A stretch of DNA of 64,000 nucleotides from Lacibacter luteus (GTDB lineage: Bacteria > Bacteroidota > Bacteroidia > Chitinophagales > Chitinophagaceae). The number at the start of each line of letters is the position of its first letter. Positions within the stretch are counted from its first letter, which is position 1. Shown here in pieces: positions 34,103-41,733 of the stretch. The stretch covers positions 124,001-188,000 of the forward strand of contig NZ_SDHW01000007.1 of assembly GCF_004118265.1 (NCBI RefSeq). The letters are read 5' to 3'. A model generated the notes under the pieces. That model was not told the DNA's origin and did no database searches. It worked only from the letters and a program-made list of their open reading frames with translations. The translations under genes and the position numbers were made by a program.

Positions 34103-34222
34103 ATGAACACGAACTTGCCCGATAATAATGAATCGAAATGGAATAGCTGGTACATAGCTGTAACAGTTACGCTTGTGGTATTGATCATCATCTTTTATTT
34201 CTTTACTCAACAGTTTGCATGA
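34103..34222 (+). CDS. Micro-protein 2: single-span membrane protein, 39 residues, overlapping the symporter start
   Basis: ATG at 34103; the TGA at 34220-34222 overlaps the symporter ATG at 34219 (ATGA). A hydrophilic Asn/Asp-rich head (1-15) precedes one span (17-35, YIAVTVTLVVLIIIFYFF). The exact four-base overlap with a well-supported gene argues that this frame is translated. Function unknown; a small partner of the symporter is the simplest guess. Confidence 0.65.
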   Translation: MNTNLPDNNESKWNSWYIAVTVTLVVLIIIFYFFTQQFA

Positions 34223-35934
34223 ATTTTCAACTTACCGATTGGATCGTACTCATCGTAACATTGCTTGCTGTAATTCTGTATGGTATTTACAAAAGCCGTA
34301 CTTCAAAAAATCTTGAAGGTTATTTCTTAAGTAACAGGCAGATGCCCTGGTGGGTTATTTTGCTCAGCATTATGGGTACACAGGCAAGCGCTGTTACATT
34401 TTTAACGGCACCGGGGCAGGCGTATACCGATGGTATGCGTTTTGTGCAATATTATTTCGGTTTGCCTTTAGCAATGATCTTGGTGTGCATTACGTTTGTT
34501 CCGCTTTTTCATAAACTGAAATTGTTTACAGCTTACGAGTTTTTAGAAAAACGTTTCGATTTAAAAACACGTTCACTCACTTCGTTCCTGTTTTTATTAT
34601 CAAGAGGATTAAGTACCGGTATCAGCATTTTTGCACCATCGCTTGTACTCAGCAGTATGTTGGGTTGGGATATTTACATTACCAATATTGTTACCGGAGG
34701 ATTGCTCATTATTTATACTGTTACCGGCGGTGCACGTGCCGTAGCCTATACACAACAGTTACAGTTTGTAATCATTTATGCAGCCATGTTTATGGCAGGT
34801 TATTATGCAATATCGTCTTTGCCCGATGGTATGGGCATTACAGATGCATTGCATATTGCAGGTAAATCGGGCAAGCTGAATGTAATTACAAGCGGTGTTA
34901 CTGAAAACGGATTTGATTGGAATGATAAATACAATATCTGGAGTGGGTTGATCGGTGGTTTTTTTCTTGCACTCAGTTATTTCGGAACCGATCAAAGCCA
35001 GGTGGGCCGTTACCTTACCGCAAAAGATACAAGAGAAAGCAGGTTGGGTTTATTGATGAACGGATTAATAAAAGTGCCTTTACAGTTTTTGATCTTACTC
35101 ATTGGTTGTTTCCTCTTTGCTTATTATGCTTATTTCCAGGCGCCGGCTTTCTTTAATAAAACACAGGAGCGTGTGGTATTAATGAGCGAATACAGGGATG
35201 CATATGTTGCAAAGGGTCTTTCGTTTGAAGAATTGCAGCGGGAAAAGAAGGAGCTTGCGGTTGCATTAACCAATGCAAGAAAAACAAATAATGAAGCTGT
35301 TGTGCAAATGGCAAGAATGGAACTGCAGGATGTGGAAACAAGAAGCAAGGCTATTCGTGATGAAATGAAAGCATTGATAAAAAAAGCCGATCCTAATGCC
35401 GATACAAACGATACCAACTATATTTTTCTGCGTTTTGTTGGCGATGCCCTGCCTGTTGGTTTGGTGGGGTTGATTGTTGCCATCATTTTTCTTGCAGCCT
35501 GGGGAAGTATTGCAGCTGCTATTAATTCGCTTGCATCCTGTACCATGATCGATTTTCACCAAAAGTTTTCAACTAAGCAATTGACCGAAGCAGAAGAATA
35601 CCGTTGGGGAAAAATTTATACATTGGCTTGGGGAGTGTTTTGTGTGGTCATCGCTTTTTTTGCCTATAATCTTGGTAACAGTTTAATTGAAGCAGTAAAT
35701 ATTTTAGGCAGCTGGTTTTATGGAACAATTCTTGGTATTTTCCTTGTTGCTTTTTATTTAAAAAAGGTACAGGGCAATGCCGTGTTTACTGCTGCCATTA
35801 TTTCGGAAGTAATTGTTATTGGTATTTACTTCCTTAAAATTATTTCGTTCTTATGGCTGAACGTGATTGGTGCGGTTGCGGTAGTATTACTGTCTTTATT
35901 CATCCAAACTTTAACAGGCCGCAAACAGGCCTGA
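34219..35934 (+). CDS. Sodium:solute symporter (SSS family)
   Basis: 571 residues with 13 or so membrane segments. The N-terminal SKNLEGYFLSNRQMPWWVI block and GGARAVAYTQQLQFVI are typical of the SSS family, and residues for the Na2 site are likely in segments one and eight. A charged cytoplasmic or periplasmic loop of about 100 residues (about 310-395) between late segments is a feature of the Bacteroidota branch. It probably imports an organic solute with Na+. Gene order with the secreted PIG-L deacetylase suggests a sugar or amino-sugar-like product, but this is inference. Confidence 0.9.
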   Translation: MNFQLTDWIVLIVTLLAVILYGIYKSRTSKNLEGYFLSNRQMPWWVILLSIMGTQASAVTFLTAPGQAYTDGMRFVQYYFGLPLAMILVCITFVPLFHKLKLFTAYEFLEKRFDLKTRSLTSFLFLLSRGLSTGISIFAPSLVLSSMLGWDIYITNIVTGGLLIIYTVTGGARAVAYTQQLQFVIIYAAMFMAGYYAISSLPDGMGITDALHIAGKSGKLNVITSGVTENGFDWNDKYNIWSGLIGGFFLALSYFGTDQSQVGRYLTAKDTRESRLGLLMNGLIKVPLQFLILLIGCFLFAYYAYFQAPAFFNKTQERVVLMSEYRDAYVAKGLSFEELQREKKELAVALTNARKTNNEAVVQMARMELQDVETRSKAIRDEMKALIKKADPNADTNDTNYIFLRFVGDALPVGLVGLIVAIIFLAAWGSIAAAINSLASCTMIDFHQKFSTKQLTEAEEYRWGKIYTLAWGVFCVVIAFFAYNLGNSLIEAVNILGSWFYGTILGIFLVAFYLKKVQGNAVFTAAIISEVIVIGIYFLKIISFLWLNVIGAVAVVLLSLFIQTLTGRKQA

Positions 35935-35951
35935 TTAATTACATTTGCAAC

Positions 35952-36425
35952 ATGATTAAAAAGTTGATTTTTTTCTCAATAGTGATAGCTGCAGTAGTTG
36001 CCGGCAGTGGTTGTGGTTCGGATTGTGCACGTACTGATTGTGGCTTTGCAGTAACACCTGTGTTTTCGTTTCGTTTGCTGAACAGTGCTGGTAAGGAGTT
36101 GTTATCCGGTCCCTATAAACAATACGATACAGCGAACGTGGCGCTGAAAGCCAAACGTGTTGATAACGGCGCCGTGGAAACTATCCGCAGAAACATTATT
36201 ATTGTTGCCGATACCAACTATTTAACTTCATTCGGCGTTTCCAATACACATTCGGTATATTATATTTCTGTCAACAATACCATTACCGATTCGTTAGTGT
36301 TCAGTTATAATCGTAAGGAAACCGATTGTTGCGATATGAGTTATTACTCATTGAACAAAGTAAACACATCAGCCGTATCGCCGCCTTTGAGTTTGCCTTA
36401 TCATAATTACCCGATCGTAAAATAA
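35952..36425 (+). CDS. Cys-rich hypothetical lipoprotein
   Basis: 157 residues from the ATG at 35952; the longer frame overlaps the symporter. The signal peptide ends GSGC with the lipidated Cys at about 21, and CGSDCARTDCGF follows, an unusually dense Cys cluster; two more Cys (CC) occur at about 130. No family recognised. It lies 17 bases after the symporter and may be co-transcribed; a good terminator closes it. Confidence 0.65.
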   Translation: MIKKLIFFSIVIAAVVAGSGCGSDCARTDCGFAVTPVFSFRLLNSAGKELLSGPYKQYDTANVALKAKRVDNGAVETIRRNIIIVADTNYLTSFGVSNTHSVYYISVNNTITDSLVFSYNRKETDCCDMSYYSLNKVNTSAVSPPLSLPYHNYPIVK

Positions 36426-36432
36426 TTTGCAT

Positions 36433-36460
36433 AAAGCCTCACTTGTTAGTGGGGCTTTTT
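36433..36460 (+). terminator. Terminator after the Cys-rich lipoprotein
   Basis: AAAGCCTCAC-TTGTTA-GTGGGGCTTTTT hairpin with T tail. Confidence 0.88.
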
Positions 36461-36529
36461 ATTTGTAAATATGAATATCCTTGCCAAAATTGATTGTCTG
36501 ACCAATCTCTAAAATGTTCATTAAATATT

Positions 36530-36573
36530 TTTGGCTTGTGTTGTTGGCCAGGTGGCCAATGACACAAGCCAAA
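36530..36573 (-). terminator. Long inverted repeat, possible terminator
   Basis: Two 21-base arms starting TTTGGCTTGTGT pair at 19 of 21 positions around a GG centre. It lies 10 bases after the stop of the minus-strand gene at 36583, so it could end that transcript, but the length is greater than usual for a terminator. Confidence 0.55.
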
Positions 36574-36582
36574 TAATGTTTT

Positions 36583-36924
36583 TCAGCTATCTTGATTTAT
36601 CAGTTCATGTAATTCTAGGATGATTCGACTTTGCGGATGATAAAAAAGACTTAAGTTGTTTATTGCCCATTCAAAAAAAACTTTATTCTTTGGGCTTTTG
36701 GACATTACATTTCTGATTATGATTAATCTTATCCATGGGGCAGGTGAGAAAAAATCTTTTTTAACTTCATCCGTAAGTAATTGCTTTAAACTTGCAGCAT
36801 CAGCATTACAAATTTCCTCGACTAAAAAAGATAAAGCCCCCATAAAAGTTGGCAAGTCATTTTTAATTTCCTCAGAAGTGTACGACGAATATTTTTTATA
36901 AGCATTAAGCAGGCTGTTTTTCAT
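36583..36924 (-). CDS. Hypothetical protein (AT-rich insert)
   Basis: 113 residues, helical, no signal or membrane span, no recognised family. It is in a 1.1 kb AT-rich patch between two strong terminators, with a second unknown gene upstream. Size and setting fit an orphan immunity or defence-type gene, but nothing in the sequence proves this. Confidence 0.45.
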   Translation of the reverse strand: MKNSLLNAYKKYSSYTSEEIKNDLPTFMGALSFLVEEICNADAASLKQLLTDEVKKDFFSPAPWIRLIIIRNVMSKSPKNKVFFEWAINNLSLFYHPQSRIILELHELINQDS

Positions 36925-37013
36925 GCTGATTTTGATTGTAGTGTAACAAATAACTGGTTAATCTTGATTTTTGGCTACTAAAATTTATACATCCTGTTGA
37001 CGATATTTTGCCT

Positions 37014-37493
37014 TTAAATAGTTGTTACAAATATCCTGTCAATTGTAAAATTTGGCAGCATAGATATATCATCAATGTCATCATATTCTGAAGGGATGTC
37101 GATTTCGATACCCGGATTGTCTTTTAGAAGAATAAAGCCATTTTCTATATATGCCTGGTTATGCGTTTTGATTAGTTCATATATTTCTAAGCCAGGCTTA
37201 ATATCTAAAAAAGAACCAGTGTAACCGGTCTTGCATCCAAGTTTTTCTATTCGGGCATCTGTTATGTTAATAATAATCATTACTGTTTCAGAAACAGTAT
37301 AGTTCAGGTAGATGCCGTTAAAAACTTCTGCTTTTACATTATCTCTGTTATCAACAAGGAAATTATAAATTAGCCAATCTTTCAACAGGGGTAATGAAGT
37401 GTTTAATGTAATATCACCTAAGCCTACACCTGGAATAATCGGCGCCGAAAAATTCACAAGAGGTTTATAGAGGTATTTGCTGTTAAAGGTCAT
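37014..37493 (-). CDS. Hypothetical protein (AT-rich insert)
   Basis: 159 residues from the ATG at 37493; a TTG at 37559 would run into the terminator of the next gene. Residues 17-30 read IIPGVGLGDITLNT, a pattern that resembles the start of small immunity-like proteins (PGxGLGxIxL), but I do not assign it. The rest is beta-rich with an acidic end (EYDDIDDISM). It shares the 1.1 kb insert with the gene at 36583. Confidence 0.45.
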   Translation of the reverse strand: MTFNSKYLYKPLVNFSAPIIPGVGLGDITLNTSLPLLKDWLIYNFLVDNRDNVKAEVFNGIYLNYTVSETVMIIINITDARIEKLGCKTGYTGSFLDIKPGLEIYELIKTHNQAYIENGFILLKDNPGIEIDIPSEYDDIDDISMLPNFTIDRIFVTTI

Positions 37494-37562
37494 ATACTCA
37501 GAAATGGGTTTAAAACATATTTTTTTTGATATTCTGCATTCATTATAAAGCCGAAACAAAAT

Positions 37563-37604
37563 AAAACAAAAAAGCCCCGAAATAATCCGGGGCTTTTTTG
37601 TTTT
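37563..37604 (-). terminator. Terminator of the DUF2911 gene (bidirectional)
   Basis: AAAAAAGCCCCG-AAATAATC-CGGGGCTTTTTT with A and T runs on both sides. Confidence 0.93.
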
Positions 37605-37614
37605 ACCTTACTGC

Positions 37615-38448
37615 TTATTTCAAATCTTTCTGCAGTTTTTCATTCAACGCCACATAGTCATCGTTCTTCGCTTCTTTTGCTAATTCAATCGATTTGTTGG
37701 AAACAGCAAGTGCATCAGTTTTCTTACCCAGCTTCGCCAATGCTTTTGCTTTTTGGTAATACACCCAGAATGCTTTGGGGTTTTGCTCAATAGCTTTATC
37801 GAACCACACAATTGCCTGGTTCAGATCTTTGCCGTTTTCAAGATAATAAGCCGCAGCAGCAAAATAAGGTTTGCTGTCGCCTTTCATAATGTTATCGATC
37901 TGCTTCATTACTTTACCATCTACATCGGTAGTAATCGCAAACGATACAAGGGTTTTATCCCAGGCCATCATTACTTCGCAGCCATTGTCTTTAATATTTT
38001 CAAACGAAATACCAAATGTTTCAAAGCTCCAGGGCAAGGCCATTGGGGTAGCTTTTACACGCACCACATCCATTTCCGGTTTGTAAGCAGCTGGTGATGT
38101 TACATCGGTTTGTTTGGAAATGATGATGGTCCATTCCTTTGCATCAGGAATAGAAAGTAAACCGTATTTACCTGCAGGAATTTTGGTGCCGCCAATAATT
38201 ACTTCATCTGTAAACGTTAAGGTAGTAGCGCCATTTGCACCGGTACGCCATACTTTACCAAAAGGAACCAGATCGCCAAAGATCTTACGGCCTTTCATGT
38301 TCGGGCGACTGTAAGACAGTTCGATGTTGCCAAGACCAAGATCCTGTTTAATTGTTTGTGTGGTTGATGGTTGGGGTGTTTTTAATTGCTGTGCATTGGC
38401 AATAGCAAATACACCAACGCAGGAGAGAGCGAGCAATAATTTTTTCAT
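37615..38448 (-). CDS. DUF2911 domain protein with TPR repeats
   Basis: 277 residues from the ATG at 38448 with signal peptide MKKLLLALSCVGVFAIANAQ. Residues about 30-170 are the DUF2911 beta-sandwich (GDLVPFGKVWRTGANGATTL is the hallmark block). The last 80 residues hold two TPR-like helix pairs (AAAYYLENGKDLNQAIVWFD and the next). It is a predicted periplasmic or outer-membrane-facing protein with no known function, common in Bacteroidota. Own promoter and terminator. Confidence 0.88.
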   Translation of the reverse strand: MKKLLLALSCVGVFAIANAQQLKTPQPSTTQTIKQDLGLGNIELSYSRPNMKGRKIFGDLVPFGKVWRTGANGATTLTFTDEVIIGGTKIPAGKYGLLSIPDAKEWTIIISKQTDVTSPAAYKPEMDVVRVKATPMALPWSFETFGISFENIKDNGCEVMMAWDKTLVSFAITTDVDGKVMKQIDNIMKGDSKPYFAAAAYYLENGKDLNQAIVWFDKAIEQNPKAFWVYYQKAKALAKLGKKTDALAVSNKSIELAKEAKNDDYVALNEKLQKDLK

Positions 38449-38467
38449 GTAACAAAGTTTTAGGCAG

Positions 38468-38475
38468 CAAAGGTA
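38468..38475 (-). promoter_or_regulatory. -7 box of the DUF2911 gene
   Basis: TACCTTTG on the minus strand, 20 bases before the ATG at 38448, an exact TAnnTTTG match; the leader would be short. Confidence 0.6.
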
Positions 38476-38520
38476 GGGAAGTGATACAAAGATGAAAGTT
38501 GAATTCACAAAAGGTTGTTA

Positions 38521-39801
38521 TCAGAACTGAACGGTAAAACGGGTGCGTTCGGTTTTGCCGCTTTTCGATTTCCATTTAGGGCCATCTTTCAGTACACGGA
38601 TGGCTTCGTTGTTGCAGGTTACACAGTTGGAGCGTTCTACTTTAAAGTTTGCAATGGTACCATCGGGCAGCACATCAAACGAAACTTCTACTTCTTTCAA
38701 TGTGCTTTTATCCTGCAGGCGCACTTTATCGTCGGTAAAACGAGTGTTGCGTGTATTGTTTAAAACATACGTTGAATAGTTATCCCAACCATCCAGCGGT
38801 TCACTTTCCATTTCGTTCAGCTCTTCTTTCATCCGGCTGCTGTTACGTTGCTTATTACGTTCGAACAACTGTTCTTTCGAAAGAAAACCATAACTCACTG
38901 CTTCATCACGCAAAACTATTTTCTGCTGATTGCTTGTGTGAATCTGCACATTGGCAGTACTGTAACCAACCGATCTTGTTTCAATAGATAAAACAGAATC
39001 GCCAGCCACCATAATGAAATTGCCTTTTGCATCGGCATACGTACCAACACCCGATTTAATTTCAACAATATTGGCAAAGGGAAGCGGCTGATTGTTTTCA
39101 TCGACCACCACGCCTGCAAAGCGATTAAGTTTTACGGGTACCGATTTTGCCTTCATTTCCATTTTTGCAGGCTTATTGCTGTTGAGCTGTATATCATTCG
39201 CTGCAGCAACAGGTGGGGCAGCGGCAGCGGCAGCAGTAGTTGCAGCAACATTTGTTTTTGTACTATCGCTTACAACAGGATTTGTTTCTGTAACAGCAAA
39301 CGTTTCTGCGGGTGAAAATGCGGGCAGTTTTATTTGTGTCTTTTGCTTTGGTTTAACCGGTGCCTGAATAACAGGAGGAGTAACATCGTTTACAGCAATT
39401 GTTGTTGAATCAACTTCGGTTGTTTTTGGTGTAACCGCTGTTGTTGGTTCTGCCTGTTTTTTTTCTGTTGCTACAACCGTGTCGGTTGCTGCAGGTTTGT
39501 TGAGCAGGCGATAGGCCGTAATTGCGCCACCCAATAAAATAACTGCAACAGCGGCGATCTGCATCCATGGCTTAAAAAAGCCGGTAATAAGTTTGCCGTT
39601 TTCTTTTTTATTGTTGATGTGTTGCTGTAACTGTTCAAGATCGTGCTGAATATTTTGCTGAGGCACAACAGTACGGTAACCATCCACCGCATCGGCAAGG
39701 AAGGGATCATCCATCATGGCTTTTTCAAATGCATGCATTTCTGCAGCATTCATTTGCCGGTTGATGTAACGTTCAATATCGTGTGCACTGTAGTTGATCA
39801 T
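38521..39801 (-). CDS. Anti-sigma-like membrane protein with carboxypeptidase-regulatory and TonB-C-like domains
   Basis: 426 residues. The N-terminus (IERYINRQMNAAEMHAFEKA) is the cytoplasmic helical head usual for Bacteroidota anti-sigma factors. One membrane span lies at about 78-99, then a Pro/Thr/Ala linker with an Ala run (191-195), a carboxypeptidase regulatory-like domain (about 227-305, GVVVDENNQPLPFANIVEI) and a TonB-C-like domain (about 350-426, VSFDVLPDGTIANFKV). It lies 13 bases after the sigma gene, so it most likely holds that sigma factor in check and senses an envelope signal. Confidence 0.8.
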   Translation of the reverse strand: MINYSAHDIERYINRQMNAAEMHAFEKAMMDDPFLADAVDGYRTVVPQQNIQHDLEQLQQHINNKKENGKLITGFFKPWMQIAAVAVILLGGAITAYRLLNKPAATDTVVATEKKQAEPTTAVTPKTTEVDSTTIAVNDVTPPVIQAPVKPKQKTQIKLPAFSPAETFAVTETNPVVSDSTKTNVAATTAAAAAAPPVAAANDIQLNSNKPAKMEMKAKSVPVKLNRFAGVVVDENNQPLPFANIVEIKSGVGTYADAKGNFIMVAGDSVLSIETRSVGYSTANVQIHTSNQQKIVLRDEAVSYGFLSKEQLFERNKQRNSSRMKEELNEMESEPLDGWDNYSTYVLNNTRNTRFTDDKVRLQDKSTLKEVEVSFDVLPDGTIANFKVERSNCVTCNNEAIRVLKDGPKWKSKSGKTERTRFTVQF

Positions 39802-39814
39802 TTGTTTGCTGCTG

Positions 39815-40396
39815 TCAGCTGTCAGCTTCCAGCTTGTTTTCCATACAAAGTTTCAAATTTCTCCGTCCGTTTTGAATATAGCTGCGTACTTTGTTCCATT
39901 CAATACCTGTTAGCTCCGTAATATCGTTATAACATTTGCCCTGCAGGTAAAACAAGGTAACACAGGTTTTTTGTTCTTCTGCGAGTTTTTCCAGGCAATC
40001 TTCCATACTGTTCAGCTGCTCTTCTTTGTTCTTTACTTCATCCAGATGCAGCATTTCGCTGTTTTGCATAAAATCGTCGGCAATTTCAACGGTATGTTTT
40101 CCTTTTTCTTTCCGTAACTGCATAAGGCAATGGTTACGGCTAAGGGTAAACAGCCAGCTCTTGAAATTGCTTACTTCGTGCTGTTTCAGTTTAACCACCA
40201 GCTCCTCGTAAATGTTGATTACTGCATCTTTGGCCGTTTCAGTGTCTTTGAGGTATTTAATACAAAGACCGTACACAAGATCCATATAGCGTTGGTAAAG
40301 TTGGCTCAGTACCGTTAAATCGCCTGCAGCCCGGTATTGGGTAACCAGTTCTGCATCGGTTCGGTTTGTAATGTCTTTTTCTCTGATGAACGCCAA
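39815..40396 (-). CDS. RNA polymerase sigma factor, ECF type
   Basis: 193 residues if the TTG at 40396 (MAFIREKDITNRTDAEL) is the start; no suitable ATG exists, and the longer frame runs into the divergent gene. Region 2 is at about 25-90 (YQRYMDLVYGLCIKYLKDTETAKDAVINIY, with FKSWLFTLSRNHCLMQLRK), region 4 at about 135-180 (CVTLFYLQGKCYNDITELTG, VRSYIQNGRRNLK). It directs transcription of an unknown stress or surface regulon. The anti-sigma gene follows and a related surface protein is divergent. Confidence 0.88.
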   Translation of the reverse strand: MAFIREKDITNRTDAELVTQYRAAGDLTVLSQLYQRYMDLVYGLCIKYLKDTETAKDAVINIYEELVVKLKQHEVSNFKSWLFTLSRNHCLMQLRKEKGKHTVEIADDFMQNSEMLHLDEVKNKEEQLNSMEDCLEKLAEEQKTCVTLFYLQGKCYNDITELTGIEWNKVRSYIQNGRRNLKLCMENKLEADS

Positions 40397-40523
40397 GCCA
40401 AAAAGTTGAGGCGGGAAGATAGGTAAAAAATAGTTGAAGCTGTTGTGTGTAATCGTTAAGACGATAGCATCTATTGGATATACAGCTGTTAATAACACAA
40501 CACTAATCTTAAAACCAAATGCT

Positions 40524-41561
40524 ATGCAGCAATCCTTTCGCATTAAAATCGATGAACCTTGCCACGAAGAATGGAACCACATGTTGCCTGTTGAACAGGG
40601 ACGCTTCTGCGGCTCCTGCCAGAAAAAAGTAATTGATTTTACAGCAAAAAGCGATGAGGAGATCATAGCATTCTTCAATAACTATAACGGCAGCAGCTGT
40701 GGGCGTTTTGCAAACGAACAATTGAACAGACCTATGCAGCAATTGGAATTAAAACCTGCATCACGCTTTATACGTTATGCGGCGTCGTTGCTGTTACCTG
40801 CGGCATTGTTTGCCGAAAAAGGCAAAGCGCAAATAGGTAAAGTTGCAGTAAGAGATACGATTGAACGTATTGCGCCTGTTCCGGAAATTATTATGGGAAC
40901 ATTTATGGAAGCGCCGTTAGCAAAGGAGAACCGGGTAAGTGGTAAAGTTGTTGATGCTGTTACCAAAGAACCGCTGGCAGGTGTATCTGTTTCAATAAAG
41001 GGAACAAGTAAAGGAGTAGTAACGGCAGCTGATGGCAGTTTTTCTGTTTTAGTACAGTCACGCAAAGATGTATTACAATACAGCTACATCGGTTACGAAG
41101 CAGCAGAAATAAAGCTGTCGAAGCTTGCTGATAAAAATGCTGTTGTACTGCAAATGAAACAGGCGCCGAAGTTAATGGGAGAGGTGATAGTTGTTGGCTA
41201 TGCCAGTAAAACCACTTGTACAGTAATGGGTACAAGTTCTGTAATACGAACAACTAGTTATACTGTGTGGGAGAAATTAAAAGATACCTTGATGCCTGCA
41301 AAATTGAATGTTTATCCCAATCCGGTTGCAGCATCGGGAACAGTACAGCTATCATTTCCTGATGTAAAACCCGGTATGTACCAGATACGGATGTTTAACA
41401 GTAGCGGACAGTTGTTTTACAGTTTTCAAAAACAGATCAGCGGAAAAAATGAAACGGAGCAGATTTATTTAAACAGCCACATTACAGCGGGTATGTATGT
41501 GGTACAGGTTACGGATGAGAAGAATACACTTATTCAAAACAGCAAACTCATCATTCAATAA
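40524..41561 (+). CDS. Carboxypeptidase-regulatory-domain protein with type A T9SS sorting domain and internal membrane span
   Basis: 345 residues from the ATG at 40524. A Cys motif region (Cys 13, 29, 32 and 59; RFCGSCQKKVIDF) begins the chain; there is no N-terminal signal peptide, but a hydrophobic span lies at about 81-100 (RFIRYAASLLLPAALFA). A SusC-type regulatory domain follows (about 137-215, GEVIVVGYASK at the end), then a T9SS type A sorting domain at the C-terminus (LNVYPNPVAASGTVQL, GMYVVQV). It faces the sigma/anti-sigma pair and may be part of the same surface-signalling system. How the sorting domain reaches the periplasm is unclear: inside-out topology through the internal span is the likely answer. 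Confidence 0.8.
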   Translation: MQQSFRIKIDEPCHEEWNHMLPVEQGRFCGSCQKKVIDFTAKSDEEIIAFFNNYNGSSCGRFANEQLNRPMQQLELKPASRFIRYAASLLLPAALFAEKGKAQIGKVAVRDTIERIAPVPEIIMGTFMEAPLAKENRVSGKVVDAVTKEPLAGVSVSIKGTSKGVVTAADGSFSVLVQSRKDVLQYSYIGYEAAEIKLSKLADKNAVVLQMKQAPKLMGEVIVVGYASKTTCTVMGTSSVIRTTSYTVWEKLKDTLMPAKLNVYPNPVAASGTVQLSFPDVKPGMYQIRMFNSSGQLFYSFQKQISGKNETEQIYLNSHITAGMYVVQVTDEKNTLIQNSKLIIQ

Positions 41562-41587
41562 AGTTTGCTTTGGCAAACACCTATGCC

Positions 41588-41616
41588 GGGCCGCCATTGG
41601 CGGCCCTTTTTGTTTT
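41588..41616 (+). terminator. Terminator after the T9SS type A protein
   Basis: GGGCCGCC-ATT-GGCGGCCC hairpin and TTTTTGTTTT. Confidence 0.95.
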
Positions 41617-41733
41617 CCACAAAATTTCAGTTTGGTTTGATATTTGTTTTCTAAAAATCATCTCCCAATAATCCCGTCTGTAGTAACGTGTGCCTTACAA
41701 CTGTCTCCATGAACGTATTTTAAACGGGAAGCT

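Noticed and set aside
35940-35947. TACATTTG as promoter of the Cys-rich lipoprotein
   Set aside because: It matches the -7 box but lies only four bases before the start codon, so transcription would begin at or after the ATG.
37494-37559. TTG start at 37559 for the gene ending at 37014
   Set aside because: It would extend the protein up to the neighbouring terminator; the ATG at 37493 is the first ATG and gives a sensible start.
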